From: CBDAUN01 sp965200645
GTDB lineage: Bacteria > Pseudomonadota > Gammaproteobacteria > Arenicellales > JAJDZL01
Reading direction: 5' to 3'
DNA length: 64,000 bases
NCBI GenBank assembly: GCA_965200645.1
Contig: CBDAUN010000003.1
Span: forward strand, 1,426,001-1,490,000
The notes under the pieces were generated by a model. The model ran no database searches and was not told the origin of the DNA. It saw nothing but the letters and a program-made list of their open reading frames with translations. Below are positions 9,373-18,030 of the stretch, piece after piece. The position numbers and the translations under genes were made by a program. Every line of letters starts with the position of its first letter. The first letter of the stretch is position 1.

Positions 9373-9831
9373 TTAATTCGGATCCTGTAATGAATCGATC
9401 TCCCTAATGCGTCTGTCGACGCGCTCCACCATACCGGCCGCAATGAAACCGGCGATCATGCCATCCACCACAAGCCAGTTAGGAGTCACAAGCGCTCCGG
9501 AAGATATTTCGACAACAACTGACAGGTCGGGGGCAATTGTACTTGCTAACACTGCGACCATAAAATTCATCCATGCCCCAAGCATCAACCCACGCAACCA
9601 CCACGGCAAACTGATGTTCATCCACGGGTAACGCTCAATTCCGCTCGCCAAGGCTACCACCGCCCCAAGAGTCATGTACCAAAATACCAGTCCGACTGCT
9701 ACAGCAACAGTATAGTTCTCATTGAGTGGCAAAAGAACCAACGCAAATATGCTGCCCGTTAGCAAACTGATAAGTTTGCCACTGGCAATTCCTGCCAGCG
9801 TCACAGTTGAAATAGGGTCAGTGAACTTCAA
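9373..9831 (-). CDS. Uncharacterised membrane protein at the head of the ygfB-pepP-ubi operon
   Basis: The frame is open from 9918, but the best start is TTG at 9831: on the minus strand AGGAG (9844-9840) sits eight bases before it, and the product, beginning LKFTDPISTVTLAG, is about 152 residues. Four hydrophobic stretches are visible (around GKLISLLTGSIFALVLLPL, VAVAVGLVFWYMTLGAVVAL, WWLRGLMLGAWMNFMVAVLA and WLVVDGMIAGFIAAGM), followed by a charged tail RVDRRIREIDS. I do not recognise the family. Two-base spacing to ygfB argues for co-transcription. Confidence 0.65.
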   Translation of the reverse strand: MKFTDPISTVTLAGIASGKLISLLTGSIFALVLLPLNENYTVAVAVGLVFWYMTLGAVVALASGIERYPWMNISLPWWLRGLMLGAWMNFMVAVLASTIAPDLSVVVEISSGALVTPNWLVVDGMIAGFIAAGMVERVDRRIREIDSLQDPN

Positions 9832-9994
9832 TTGGTAATCTCCTGAAGTGAGTGAATAGATGCGTTTTGAAGAAGTACATCCGGATTCTTTGCCTAGCAA
9901 TTCTACCACACGGGACACAGTCCAATTCGTGCTGAAAGGCGAGCTAACGAAGAACTGTCAAGGATTGTCGGTGTTGAGTACAACTAAAGTCGAA

Positions 9995-10023
9995 TTGCAA
10001 ACTACACAAAATAATATTCTAAT
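9995..10023 (+). promoter_or_regulatory. Candidate sigma-70 promoter for the zapA block
   Basis: TTGCAA (9995-10000) and TCTAAT (10018-10023) are separated by exactly 17 bases in an AT-rich gap between divergent genes, 60 bases before the first start codon. The match was made by eye. Confidence 0.35.
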
Positions 10024-10082
10024 ATATGCACTACTTAGCGAATAAACTTAATCTATAAAGTTCGCGAAGGCTAAGATCAACC

Positions 10083-10286
10083 TTGGATACTCAACTCGAA
10101 CAGTTAGAAAAAAATGTCACTCAACTAGTTGAGTTGTGTATTCGACTGCAAGACCAAAATAAGCAACTGATTGCCGAATGCGATTTGTATCGATCCGAGC
10201 GTGCTCGAATGTTCAGTAAGAATCGTGATATTTCACGTGAAATTGATGCAATCATTGACGAGTTGTACGAGATCTTAGACAGTTGA
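10083..10286 (+). CDS. TIGR02449-type small coiled-coil protein upstream of zapA
   Basis: A 67-residue protein starting at TTG 10083. It is almost entirely heptad-like: LEQLEKNVTQLVELCIRL, then LIAECDLYRSERARM and ISREIDAIIDELYEIL. This length and pattern, together with the four-base overlap with zapA, fit the TIGR02449 family found at this position in many gammaproteobacteria. It resembles ZapB-like coiled coils, so a divisome-related role is plausible but inferred. Confidence 0.72.
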   Translation: MDTQLEQLEKNVTQLVELCIRLQDQNKQLIAECDLYRSERARMFSKNRDISREIDAIIDELYEILDS

Positions 10287-10588
10287 AACCTACACCTCCT
10301 AGTGGCAGCATCTCCATTCGGATTGCTGACTGCGAATACTACGTGACTTGCTCCGAGGGAGAGCGCGAAGGATTGCTTAGAGCTGCACAGTTTCTCGACA
10401 ATCAAATCAAACAGGTCCAGACGACCGACCGCAGCATGTCGGTAGAACGAAGCGCCGTAATGGTGGCCCTCAATTTAGCTGATCAACTTATCAATAAGAA
10501 TAAAGCCTCAGTGGCACTGGATGATGCCACTGGTCGGATTTCGGAACTGTCCGAAAAAATTGATGAAGTATTGAGCAAAAACATATAA
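10283..10588 (+). CDS. zapA: Cell division protein ZapA
   Basis: A 101-residue protein with the ZapA layout: an N-terminal domain (ISIRIADCEYYVTCSEGERE), then a helix with LRAAQFLDNQIKQV, and a C-terminal coiled coil (MVALNLADQLINKNK to the end). ZapA bundles FtsZ protofilaments at midcell. The start is TTG at 10283, overlapping the preceding stop. Position directly upstream of a 6S RNA gene and ygfA matches the classical gammaproteobacterial arrangement. Confidence 0.87.
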   Translation: MKPTPPSGSISIRIADCEYYVTCSEGEREGLLRAAQFLDNQIKQVQTTDRSMSVERSAVMVALNLADQLINKNKASVALDDATGRISELSEKIDEVLSKNI

Positions 10589-10608
10589 TTTTTAAATTAG
10601 TTGTTTTA

Positions 10609-10800
10609 GCCGCCTGTAGTGTTCGAGTCGACTTATACGCCTTAGAACCTAAAGCACGAATTGGGAATTGTCCGCGGTGGCCGTTGTGAGCATCGTCTTG
10701 CAATAGTTGCAAGTTGCGAAGCACCTGAAGCCTCTGCCATTATTCCCCCTTGAACACTCTGGTTCAAGGTCAAAAATTCGGCACGGCACGTGCGGGCGGT
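10609..10800 (+). ncRNA. ssrS: 6S RNA
   Basis: This roughly 190-base stretch between zapA and ygfA is the standard 6S RNA location. Its 3' arm contains CCCTTGAACACTCTGGTTC followed by AAGG, recalling CCTTGAACCAAGGGTTCAAGG of E. coli 6S RNA. The ends pair: CCGCCTGTAGTG at the 5' end against CACGTGCGGGCGG at the 3' end, with some G-U pairs. The interior holds the further imperfect pairing expected of the promoter-mimicking helix (GTCCGCGGTGGCC region). 6S RNA binds the housekeeping RNA polymerase holoenzyme in stationary phase. The ends are approximate; a T-run follows the 3' stem. Confidence 0.85.
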
Positions 10801-10804
10801 TTTT

Positions 10805-11434
10805 GTGAGTTCTTCTTTACCTACATATCCTCTTGCACAATATTTGAAGCAAACTGAAATTCGAAAACAAATTCGAGCCCAACGCCGTTCGCTGACCACC
10901 CAGCAGCAACGGCAAGCCGCCAACAACCTGGCTCGTTCGCTCAGCAGGCATCCATTGTTTCTGAAAAGCAATCGCATTGCCTTTTACTGGCCGAACGATG
11001 GTGAGATTGACCCAACGGATGCTCTGGCAATGGCAATGGCGTTAAAAAAGACTTGCTATTTACCGGTTCTGTATCGCGGCGGAGTCAATCGGCTGCTGTT
11101 CGGTCGAGTCACTCAACACACCCGATTTTTACCCAATCGATTTGGTATTCCCGAACCAAATATTGCGGCACAAGAATGGCTGCACGCGCAGTCACTCGAT
11201 TTATTACTTGCGCCACTCGTCGCATTTGACAAAACTGGCAACCGAATAGGCATGGGTGGCGGTTTTTACGACAACTCACTGAAGCAACTAAAACACTCGC
11301 GCAGGTGGAAAAGACCGAGTATTCTAGGTTTGGCGCATGAGTTTCAATGTGTCGAATCCATTACCAGCAATGCGTGGGATATTCCATTGCATGGTGCAGT
11401 AACCAATCAGCAAATCTACAATTTCAACCTATAG
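10805..11434 (+). CDS. 5-formyltetrahydrofolate cyclo-ligase (YgfA)
   Basis: ATP-dependent conversion of 5-formyl-THF to methenyl-THF. The protein shows the N-terminal IRKQIRAQRRSLTTQQQ helix, IAFYWPNDGEIDPT, and the nucleotide-binding stretch LLAPLVAFDKTGNRIGMGGGFYDN. The frame is open from GTG 10790, but that codon lies inside the closing stem of 6S RNA, so GTG 10805 (about 209 residues) or a TTG further down is more likely. Placement after 6S RNA, often processed from the same transcript, is conserved. Confidence 0.9.
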   Translation: MSSSLPTYPLAQYLKQTEIRKQIRAQRRSLTTQQQRQAANNLARSLSRHPLFLKSNRIAFYWPNDGEIDPTDALAMAMALKKTCYLPVLYRGGVNRLLFGRVTQHTRFLPNRFGIPEPNIAAQEWLHAQSLDLLLAPLVAFDKTGNRIGMGGGFYDNSLKQLKHSRRWKRPSILGLAHEFQCVESITSNAWDIPLHGAVTNQQIYNFNL

Positions 11435-11444
11435 AAAGAGAACT

Positions 11445-11921
11445 ATGAACTACTGGCTGATGAAAAGCGAGCCCGACGCTTATTCTATTCAGGATTTGCG
11501 TGCTGAACCCAACCAAACCGACTACTGGGATGGTATTCGCAACTACCAGGCTCGTAATTTCATTCGAGATGACATGAATATTGGCGACCTGTCATTCTTT
11601 TACCACTCCAACTGCTCTCCACCGGGGATTGTGGGCACCATGAAAATCGTGAGTGAAGCCTATACCGATCCCACGGCATTTGATCCGAACGAAAAGTACT
11701 ACGATCCGAAGAGTAATCCGGATAATCCACGCTGGCTAATGATTGATGTCCAACTGGTCGAAGTATTTAACAGAATCATCTCCCTTTCCGAAATGCGAGG
11801 CGAACCAGAACTTCAGGAGATGCGGGTGTTGCAGCGAGGTAACAGGCTTTCAATTACACCCGTTTCCAAGCACGAGTGGAATCACCTAATTCAGTTATCA
11901 AAATTAGACCCGCCGAGTTGA
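11445..11921 (+). CDS. EVE domain protein (thymocyte nuclear protein 1-like)
   Basis: A 158-residue EVE domain. It starts MNYWLMKSEPDAYSIQDL and continues with YWDGIRNYQARNF and the conserved FYHSNCSPPGIVG; W, D and R residues lining the base-binding pocket are present. EVE domains belong to the PUA-like fold and bind modified bases in DNA or RNA. The gene follows ygfA by ten bases and its 3' end overlaps the convergent PPTase gene by 18 bases. Confidence 0.9.
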   Translation: MNYWLMKSEPDAYSIQDLRAEPNQTDYWDGIRNYQARNFIRDDMNIGDLSFFYHSNCSPPGIVGTMKIVSEAYTDPTAFDPNEKYYDPKSNPDNPRWLMIDVQLVEVFNRIISLSEMRGEPELQEMRVLQRGNRLSITPVSKHEWNHLIQLSKLDPPS

Positions 11922-12674
11922 TTTTAGCGGGTATCGAAACCCTCGGTAGTTCCAGCCGATACCAGCGGTCGTCACACAGGCAATGATGTCTTCGATTGGA
12001 AAAATCGGTGTGACTTCCCAAGGCAGACCATCAGGACAAATCAATGCCGTAGAGGCAGATTCGTTTTCGCCGAGTAGATTAACGCAGTTCATCTTGTAGT
12101 AGACTCCCACACCCTTGGCCTTGCCATAAGACTCCTTGCGGGTCCACAGCGACAGAAAGGACACTCTACGTGCTTCCTCATCTGCATGACTTTGATATGC
12201 TGCAAACTCGTAGTCAGTGAGTTTGCGCTTGGCAATCAGACTGTGACCTACTGCACGGTTCCTCAATTCCACATCGATACCGACTTCACTGGTCCAGCAC
12301 AATGCAAATAGAGCAATATGTTTGGAATCTGTGGAATTAAAGTTTAACTGCACAGGCTGTTGAGTAGCCAGGTAAGGCTTGCCCTGCAATCCCAGACGAA
12401 ACTGAATGTCCTTGGCTTCACACTTGACATACATCGCGATAATTTCCTTGAGAATTCCGCGCGAGGCAATGAATCGTTCGCGTGCTTCATCGTGAGCGTA
12501 GCGTTGTGCTCGATCGAGTTCGAAACTGTCCAGGTAGGATTTGTACTGCTTGAGATTACAGGCTGACTCTTTTAGGTCAGCAAGCCACAAATGAACTGTT
12601 CCAGGTTCTAAGTCGGGACACAGATACGGGTGGCGCCAATCCAGACCATCTGCTCCGGCTGATTTTAAGTTCAA
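11904..12674 (-). CDS. 4'-phosphopantetheinyl transferase, Sfp type
   Basis: A 256-residue Sfp-type PPTase that transfers phosphopantetheine from CoA to carrier-protein serines. Both magnesium-site motifs are visible: GIDVEL (about 132-137) and LWTRKESYGKAKGVGV (about 177-192). N-terminal HVWLADL-like and YVKCEAKDIQFRLG segments fit the duplicated fold. No polyketide or peptide synthetase lies nearby, so the target carrier is elsewhere. Its start overlaps the small upstream ORF by four bases, and its 3' end runs into the EVE gene. Confidence 0.88.
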   Translation of the reverse strand: MNLKSAGADGLDWRHPYLCPDLEPGTVHLWLADLKESACNLKQYKSYLDSFELDRAQRYAHDEARERFIASRGILKEIIAMYVKCEAKDIQFRLGLQGKPYLATQQPVQLNFNSTDSKHIALFALCWTSEVGIDVELRNRAVGHSLIAKRKLTDYEFAAYQSHADEEARRVSFLSLWTRKESYGKAKGVGVYYKMNCVNLLGENESASTALICPDGLPWEVTPIFPIEDIIACVTTAGIGWNYRGFRYPLKSTRRV

Positions 12675-12904
12675 AACAAGTCGGGTAGACTCGCATTGGT
12701 GATTTGATTAAGTCTCGCCAATGCCTGCTCCTCGCCTTCGGTATTCTGTCCAATCTTTCTTTTTTCAAGGATTCGGTGTTGAAGTCCCTGCTTATCAAAC
12801 AGCATGGTGCCGTTGGCACCTCGAAGCGCAACCACCGGACCTTCACCGGCAACGGCATATAGTCCGGAAAACTCTACTTTTCCATTTAGGTTACTACCTG
12901 ACAA
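12671..12904 (-). CDS. Small uncharacterised protein between ilvA and the PPTase
   Basis: A 77-residue frame starting at TTG 12904, with GAGG eleven bases upstream, ending in an ATGA overlap with the PPTase start. It has a beta-like N-terminal half (KVEFSGLYAVAGEGPVVALR) and a charged helical tail (ILEKRKIGQNTEGEEQALAR). I do not recognise a family. The coupling to the next start and the 20-base gap from ilvA support a real gene. The weak start codon leaves doubt about the N terminus. Confidence 0.5.
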   Translation of the reverse strand: MSGSNLNGKVEFSGLYAVAGEGPVVALRGANGTMLFDKQGLQHRILEKRKIGQNTEGEEQALARLNQITNASLPDLF

Positions 12905-12924
12905 GCAATCGCACCTCGTTTTCT

Positions 12925-14436
12925 TTAGGTAAGGAACATTTTGTATGCAACATTATCGGACTCATCGAAGTAACGATAGCCGACTTCGTCTAGGAAGGTG
13001 GTGAATTCAGGCATTTCATTTGGTGGAATCTGAATCCCGCACAAGACTCTACCGTACGCAGCACCGTGATTTCGATAATGGAACATGCTGATATTCCATG
13101 ATTGTCCCATTTTCTGCAGAAAACCCAGCAACGCTCCAGGGCGCTCAGGAAATTCAAAGCGATAAATACGCTCGTTCATAACATTCGGTGCCCGACCGCC
13201 AACCATATGTCGCACATGAATTTTCGCCATTTCATTGTCGGTCAGATTGATTACCGGATAGTTCTTTTGCCTCAAGGAATTTATGAGCCGGTCCAGATCA
13301 CTGGGACCAGCGACTTGAATTCCAGCATAAACGTGGGCCTTTGAAGAATCAGCATACCGATAGTTGAATTCAGTAATATTAGTTTGGTTTATGGTTGAGC
13401 AAAATTCTTTAAAACTTCCCGGACGCTCAGGGATGGTGACGGCAAGAATTGCTTCTCTACTCTCACCGATTTCGGCTCGTTCGGAGACATGTCGCAATCG
13501 ATCAAAATTCATGTTCGCACCGGACATGATTGCAACTACCTCTTGCCACTTTTTGGGATTCGATTTTGCGTGACGCTTGATGCCAGCTACTGCTAATGCG
13601 CCGGACGGTTCAACAATTGTTCGCGTATCCTCGAAAATATCCTTTATTGCTGCACATATTTCGTCCGTACTGACCTTCACTATGGCATCTACATGATCGC
13701 GCACGAGTTTAAAGGTTTCAACACCTACTTGTTTTACTGCTACACCGTCAGCAAATATACCCACATCCTTCAACTTGACGCGACGGCCAGCCTCAAGGGA
13801 GCGGGCCATGGCATCGGAGTCCTCAGGCTCCACACCGATGATCTTGATGTGGTTCGCCACCCTGCTGACGTACGCGGCGATTCCAGCAATCAACCCGCCA
13901 CCGCCAACCGGGACGAAAATTGCATCTAACTTTTCCGGGTGGTCTCGAAGAATCTCCAGGGCGATTGTGCCATTTCCGGCAATGATGTCCGGGTCGTCAT
14001 AGGGTGGGATCATCCGCAAACCTTCCTGCATGCAGAAAAGCTTGGCCTGCTCGGCAGTGGCGGAGTAACTATCGCCAACCAGAATGACTTTTGCACCGAA
14101 ACTGCGAACCGATTTCACCTTGATTTCTGGACTGGTTTGCGGCATGAAAACGGTGACGGGACACTTTAGATGCTGACCGGCCATGGCTACGCCTTGTGCA
14201 TGATTTCCAGCAGATGCCGCGACCACACCCTTGGCCAGTGTTCTTGTCGGAAGACGCGACATTTTGTTGTACGCACCTCTGATCTTAAACGAAAAAATCG
14301 GCTGTTCGTCCTCTCGTTTTAGCCATATTTTTTGTTTCATTCGCCAAGATAGATTTTTGGCAAAATCGAGTCGCGTGCTGTGTGCGACGTCATATACACG
14401 TGAGGTTAGAATTCGCTGAAGATAGTCGTGCGCCAT
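12925..14436 (-). CDS. ilvA: Biosynthetic threonine ammonia-lyase IlvA
   Basis: A 503-residue PLP enzyme making 2-oxobutyrate from threonine for isoleucine synthesis. The PLP lysine sits in SFKIRGAYNKM (about K51); the phosphate loop is VPVGGGGLIAGIAAYV and the glycine loop is AASAGNHAQGVA. Two ACT-like regulatory domains follow (from about residues 330 and 425: VTIPERPGSFKEFCSTI and YRFEFPERPGALLGFLQKM), as expected for the isoleucine-inhibited biosynthetic form. It diverges from rpiA. Confidence 0.95.
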   Translation of the reverse strand: MAHDYLQRILTSRVYDVAHSTRLDFAKNLSWRMKQKIWLKREDEQPIFSFKIRGAYNKMSRLPTRTLAKGVVAASAGNHAQGVAMAGQHLKCPVTVFMPQTSPEIKVKSVRSFGAKVILVGDSYSATAEQAKLFCMQEGLRMIPPYDDPDIIAGNGTIALEILRDHPEKLDAIFVPVGGGGLIAGIAAYVSRVANHIKIIGVEPEDSDAMARSLEAGRRVKLKDVGIFADGVAVKQVGVETFKLVRDHVDAIVKVSTDEICAAIKDIFEDTRTIVEPSGALAVAGIKRHAKSNPKKWQEVVAIMSGANMNFDRLRHVSERAEIGESREAILAVTIPERPGSFKEFCSTINQTNITEFNYRYADSSKAHVYAGIQVAGPSDLDRLINSLRQKNYPVINLTDNEMAKIHVRHMVGGRAPNVMNERIYRFEFPERPGALLGFLQKMGQSWNISMFHYRNHGAAYGRVLCGIQIPPNEMPEFTTFLDEVGYRYFDESDNVAYKMFLT

Positions 14437-14500
14437 TTCAATAAAATGAAACTCAGATAAAATTAATTTTCAAACTAACCAGCCGCAAGCGTGAACAACA

Positions 14501-15160
14501 GTGCGTGATGTAGAACAGATTAAGCGCATAGCTGCAGAAGCAGCATTGAATTATATAGAATTCGGTGACATTGTTGGTGTTGGTACCGGATCTACGACGA
14601 ACTATTTTATAGACGCCTTGGCAAAAAGTAAGGGCAAGATTGACGGTGCCGTAGCCAGTTCACGTGAAACACAAAGACGTTTGGGCGAACACGGAATTCG
14701 AGTTTTGGAACTGAATAAAACCGGCGACCTGCCGCTATATATTGATGGTGCCGATGAAGCGACCAGGAATAGACATTTGCTCAAAGGTGGTGGTGGCGCA
14801 TTAACACGAGAGAAAATTGTTGCTGCCGCCAGCAAGCGATTCGTCTGTATAGTTGACCAAACTAAACTAGTTGACGTTTTGGGAAGGTTTCCCTTGCCAA
14901 TCGAGGTCATTCCAATGGCACAAAGTTATGTCGCTCGCCAAATTCTAAAACTCGGTGGACTTCCGGAGCTACGATCCGGCTATGCAACGGACAATGGCAA
15001 CGTGATATTGGACGTGCGGAATCTAAACTTGCTTGATGCCGCTGAAGTTGAAAGACGCATCAACTCAATTGCGGGCGTCGTTACCAATGGCATCTTCGCA
15101 CAGCGCCCGGCAGACGTACTCATTGTCGGACACGACGAAAATAGAGTCGAAAAGATCTAA
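14501..15160 (+). CDS. rpiA: Ribose-5-phosphate isomerase A
   Basis: A 219-residue RpiA of the pentose phosphate pathway, starting at GTG 14501. The signatures are all present: GVGTGSTTNYFIDAL, LYIDGADEA with the catalytic aspartates, and LKGGGGALTREKIVA with the catalytic glutamate and lysine. The divergent pairing with ilvA is common in gammaproteobacteria. It ends directly against the convergent trmB gene with no spacer. Confidence 0.95.
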   Translation: MRDVEQIKRIAAEAALNYIEFGDIVGVGTGSTTNYFIDALAKSKGKIDGAVASSRETQRRLGEHGIRVLELNKTGDLPLYIDGADEATRNRHLLKGGGGALTREKIVAAASKRFVCIVDQTKLVDVLGRFPLPIEVIPMAQSYVARQILKLGGLPELRSGYATDNGNVILDVRNLNLLDAAEVERRINSIAGVVTNGIFAQRPADVLIVGHDENRVEKI

Positions 15161-15847
15161 TCAGATTTTTTGAAAGATTAAATCGAACACCGCTCGATCA
15201 TCGACCACAGCACGCTGTTCAAAACGGGTATTAGCACGTTCAAACCGAGTGGCGAAACCTTTTCCGGCAACATTTTGTAATCCAGGTGTAACTTCAAGAA
15301 CAGCTAATGAATGAATCGCGTAATCCTTAATATCTGTTGCCACAAAAAGTTGACCGCTCGATTTAAGACAGTTAGCACAGGCTACAGAAAACTTCGGTTG
15401 AATCAGACGCCGTTTTGCATGTCGCTTCTTTGGCCACGGGTCGGGAAACATTACATAAATTTCATCAATGCTTTGTGGCTCGACTCTTTCACACAGTACA
15501 TCGTAGGCATCCTGTTCGGCGATTCTGATATTAGATAGTCCCAGATTTTCCATTTGAAGCAATAGCCGCCCAATTCCGGACCGATAAACTTCAATGCCAA
15601 GGTATCCTGTTTGAGGATTGTTGGCCGCCATCTGCACCAGTAGGGCACCAGTTCCGAAGCCCACTTCAATGGCGACTTTATCTGATTTTGGGAAAATTTC
15701 AGAGAAATCAATCTGGTCTTCAGAATCGGGAATTTTGTACTGGGGGAGAAGCTGCTTCAAAGCACGAGATTGCGCAGAAGTAATTCGTCCTTCACGTCGC
15801 ACAAACGATCTAATTCTATGCACTTTAGTATGACTGCTACTGCTCAT
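15161..15847 (-). CDS. trmB: tRNA (guanine-N7-)-methyltransferase TrmB
   Basis: A 228-residue SAM-dependent enzyme that makes m7G46 in tRNA. It has the SAM-binding motif VAIEVGFGTGALLVQMA, LGIEVYRSGIGRLL, and the family-specific MFPDPWPKKRHAKRRL. Its stop is adjacent to the rpiA stop, so the two transcripts converge with no dedicated terminator; a short stem with a T-run (GATCTAATCAGATTTTTT) overlaps the junction. Confidence 0.94.
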   Translation of the reverse strand: MSSSSHTKVHRIRSFVRREGRITSAQSRALKQLLPQYKIPDSEDQIDFSEIFPKSDKVAIEVGFGTGALLVQMAANNPQTGYLGIEVYRSGIGRLLLQMENLGLSNIRIAEQDAYDVLCERVEPQSIDEIYVMFPDPWPKKRHAKRRLIQPKFSVACANCLKSSGQLFVATDIKDYAIHSLAVLEVTPGLQNVAGKGFATRFERANTRFEQRAVVDDRAVFDLIFQKI

Positions 15848-15992
15848 AAAGAAAGGAGTTTCAACTTCAAGTCAGTATTACGCAATGATGTTCCGAATAC
15901 TCGATGAGGTTGCACGTCTCATGGTTGGTAACCAAATACAGTACTATACACACGGGTAAGTAACCAAATCTTGATTGAATCGAATAACCAAT

Positions 15993-16619
15993 ATGCTCGA
16001 AGTTGTTGATCTGTCTATCGAGCGCGACAACAAACGGATTTTTCAAAACCTAACGTTTTCGCTGCAAAGCCATCAAGTGGTGCATGTGATTGGCGGCAAT
16101 GGTTCGGGCAAAACAACCCTGCTTCGGGCCCTTAGCACTCTGCTGTCAGCAGAAACTGGTCAGATAATTTTTCAGAGCAGGCCGATTGGAGAGGACCTAC
16201 TCGATTATCTGCGTAACTTCGCTTACGTCGGACATGAAAACGGACTAAAGGGTGAGTTAACACCACTAGAGAACTTACGATTTGAACAATCGCTTGGTGC
16301 TGGTAAGTCATCTGTTTCGTTGCTGGAGTTGTTGCGCAAGCTCAACATTTCACACTGCTCCAATGTCCCGTGCCGATACCTGTCTGCTGGCCAAAAACGG
16401 CTTGTCGCACTGACTAGATTGCTGGTGTCGGATGCCAAACTGTGGCTGTTGGACGAACCGCTAACTGGACTTGATACGGATGCTCGAAAATTGTTTACCG
16501 CGATGCTTGCCGAGCATCTGGACGCAGGCGGTGCTGCAGTTGTGACTTCTCATCAAAAATTTGACTGGAAGACTATTGAGGTTGTGCAAGTGCAGCTCAG
16601 CGACTACAGGAACGAGTAA
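15993..16619 (+). CDS. ccmA: Heme exporter ATP-binding protein CcmA
   Basis: ATPase of the CcmAB system for cytochrome c maturation. Motifs: Walker A GGNGSGKTTLLRAL, signature LSAGQKRLVALTRLL and Walker B LWLLDEPLTGLD. The frame opens at TTG 15975, but ATG 15993 gives the normal CcmA N terminus (MLEVVDLSIE) and about 208 residues. It heads ccmABCD, and its last base is the first base of ccmB. Heme export is needed for the many c-type cytochromes downstream. Confidence 0.93.
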   Translation: MLEVVDLSIERDNKRIFQNLTFSLQSHQVVHVIGGNGSGKTTLLRALSTLLSAETGQIIFQSRPIGEDLLDYLRNFAYVGHENGLKGELTPLENLRFEQSLGAGKSSVSLLELLRKLNISHCSNVPCRYLSAGQKRLVALTRLLVSDAKLWLLDEPLTGLDTDARKLFTAMLAEHLDAGGAAVVTSHQKFDWKTIEVVQVQLSDYRNE

Positions 16620-17290
16620 TGTTTCGGGCTTGGCTTACCATACTAAAGCGGGATTTGATGCTGATGCATCGAAACCTCGGCGACTATGCAACACCAATCA
16701 TGTTTTTCGTAGTAGCAACGACGCTGTTTTCATTTGCAGGTGATTCCAATCCTCAGGTCCTTAGAGAGATTGGTGCTGGCGTAATTTGGGTCAGTGCCTT
16801 GTTGGCGGCAATGTTGTCTCTCGATGGTGTCTTTCGGGCCGATCATGAAGACGGCTCACTGGATCAGTTGTTGAGTGCGCCGGTGCCAAATACTGTAGTC
16901 GTATTGGCAAAGGTTTGTGCACACTGGATCGGTACGGGAGTTCCATTAATTGCGATTAGCCCCGTGCTGGGTATACTTATGAATCTTGATTTTTACGGAA
17001 TCTGGGTTTTAGTCTTGACGCTCATTGCCAGTACACCAACCTTCAGTGTAGTCGGCGCCTTCGGCGCGTCTTTGGTTGTCGCTCAAAAGCGTACCGGTGT
17101 GTTACTGTCTTTGCTCATGCTTCCGTTATGCGTACCTGTTTTGATTTTCTCGATAACCGCTGTCGCAGCTGCTCAGGCTGCCCTACCGATTTCCGGTCAT
17201 ATGTCGTTGCTGTTTGGCTATTTGATCTTTAGCCTGTCGCTGGCTCCTTTGACAACGGCGGCTACTTTGCGAATTACATCAGGTAGTTGA
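16619..17290 (+). CDS. ccmB: Heme exporter membrane protein CcmB
   Basis: A 223-residue integral membrane protein with six hydrophobic segments and the family N terminus of a short soluble lead before the first helix (LGDYATPIMFFVVATTLFSF). The conserved cytosolic loop after helix two (DGVFRADHEDGSLDQLLSAP) is typical of CcmB. With CcmA it releases holo-CcmE from CcmC in the periplasmic heme relay. It overlaps ccmA by one base. Confidence 0.93.
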   Translation: MFRAWLTILKRDLMLMHRNLGDYATPIMFFVVATTLFSFAGDSNPQVLREIGAGVIWVSALLAAMLSLDGVFRADHEDGSLDQLLSAPVPNTVVVLAKVCAHWIGTGVPLIAISPVLGILMNLDFYGIWVLVLTLIASTPTFSVVGAFGASLVVAQKRTGVLLSLLMLPLCVPVLIFSITAVAAAQAALPISGHMSLLFGYLIFSLSLAPLTTAATLRITSGS

Positions 17291-17292
17291 CT

Positions 17293-18030
17293 ATGTGGCT
17301 ATGGTTTCATCGACTGGGGTCGGCACCATACTTTTATCGGTTTGCGGGAAAACTGACCCCGTGGCTGGCTACGTCATCCCTGCTATTGATGGTTGTAGGA
17401 CTGTATTTGGGTCTAGTGGTCGCTCCCAAGGACTATCAGCAATTGGACGCCTACCGCATTATGTTTGTACACGTACCCTCGGCTTGGATGTCTATGTTTA
17501 TTTATGTATTTATGGCGGTCGCGGGTGCTATTGGCCTGATTTGGCGCATCAAGCTGGCACATCTTTGCTGTACGGCAGCTGCGGTGCTTGGTGCATCTTT
17601 TACCTTGATTACACTGGTCACTGGCTCAATTTGGGGTAAGCCTATGTGGGGGGCTTGGTGGGCTTGGGACGCACGACTGACTTCCGAACTTATTCTGCTA
17701 TTCCTGTATCTGGGATTTATATCTTTGCAAACAGCGATCGCCGATCGCAGCAAGGCGCAGCAAGCCGGTGCTATCCTGTTGCTTGCCGGAGTGGTCAATA
17801 TACCTATCATTCACTATTCAGTAGTTTGGTGGAATTCTCTGCATCAAGATGCTTCGATCAGTAAGTTGGGAGTTCCCTCCATTCACGCGAGTATGCTGAC
17901 CCCCTTATTGATCATGGCCGTGGCATTTATGCTGCTGTTTGCCACCATTACAATGTTGCGGATGCGGGCGATGATTCTGGAAGCAGAACAATCCAGTCGA
18001 TGGGTCCGCGACCTTAGGACTGCAGGATGA
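17293..18030 (+). CDS. ccmC: Heme lyase / heme exporter protein CcmC
   Basis: About 245 residues with six membrane helices and the tryptophan-rich heme-handling motif WGAWWAWDARLTSELILL. Two conserved histidines flank it (MFVHVPSAW before, YSVVWWNSLHQ after). CcmC loads heme onto CcmE. The open frame begins at TTG 17287 inside the ccmB stop region, but ATG 17293 gives the usual MWLWFHRLGSAPYFYR start. It overlaps ccmD by four bases. Confidence 0.95.
   Translation: MWLWFHRLGSAPYFYRFAGKLTPWLATSSLLLMVVGLYLGLVVAPKDYQQLDAYRIMFVHVPSAWMSMFIYVFMAVAGAIGLIWRIKLAHLCCTAAAVLGASFTLITLVTGSIWGKPMWGAWWAWDARLTSELILLFLYLGFISLQTAIADRSKAQQAGAILLLAGVVNIPIIHYSVVWWNSLHQDASISKLGVPSIHASMLTPLLIMAVAFMLLFATITMLRMRAMILEAEQSSRWVRDLRTAG

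Noticed and set aside
10790..10804. GTG 10790 as ygfA start
   Set aside because: Lies in the 3' stem of 6S RNA; a later start fits the family N terminus.
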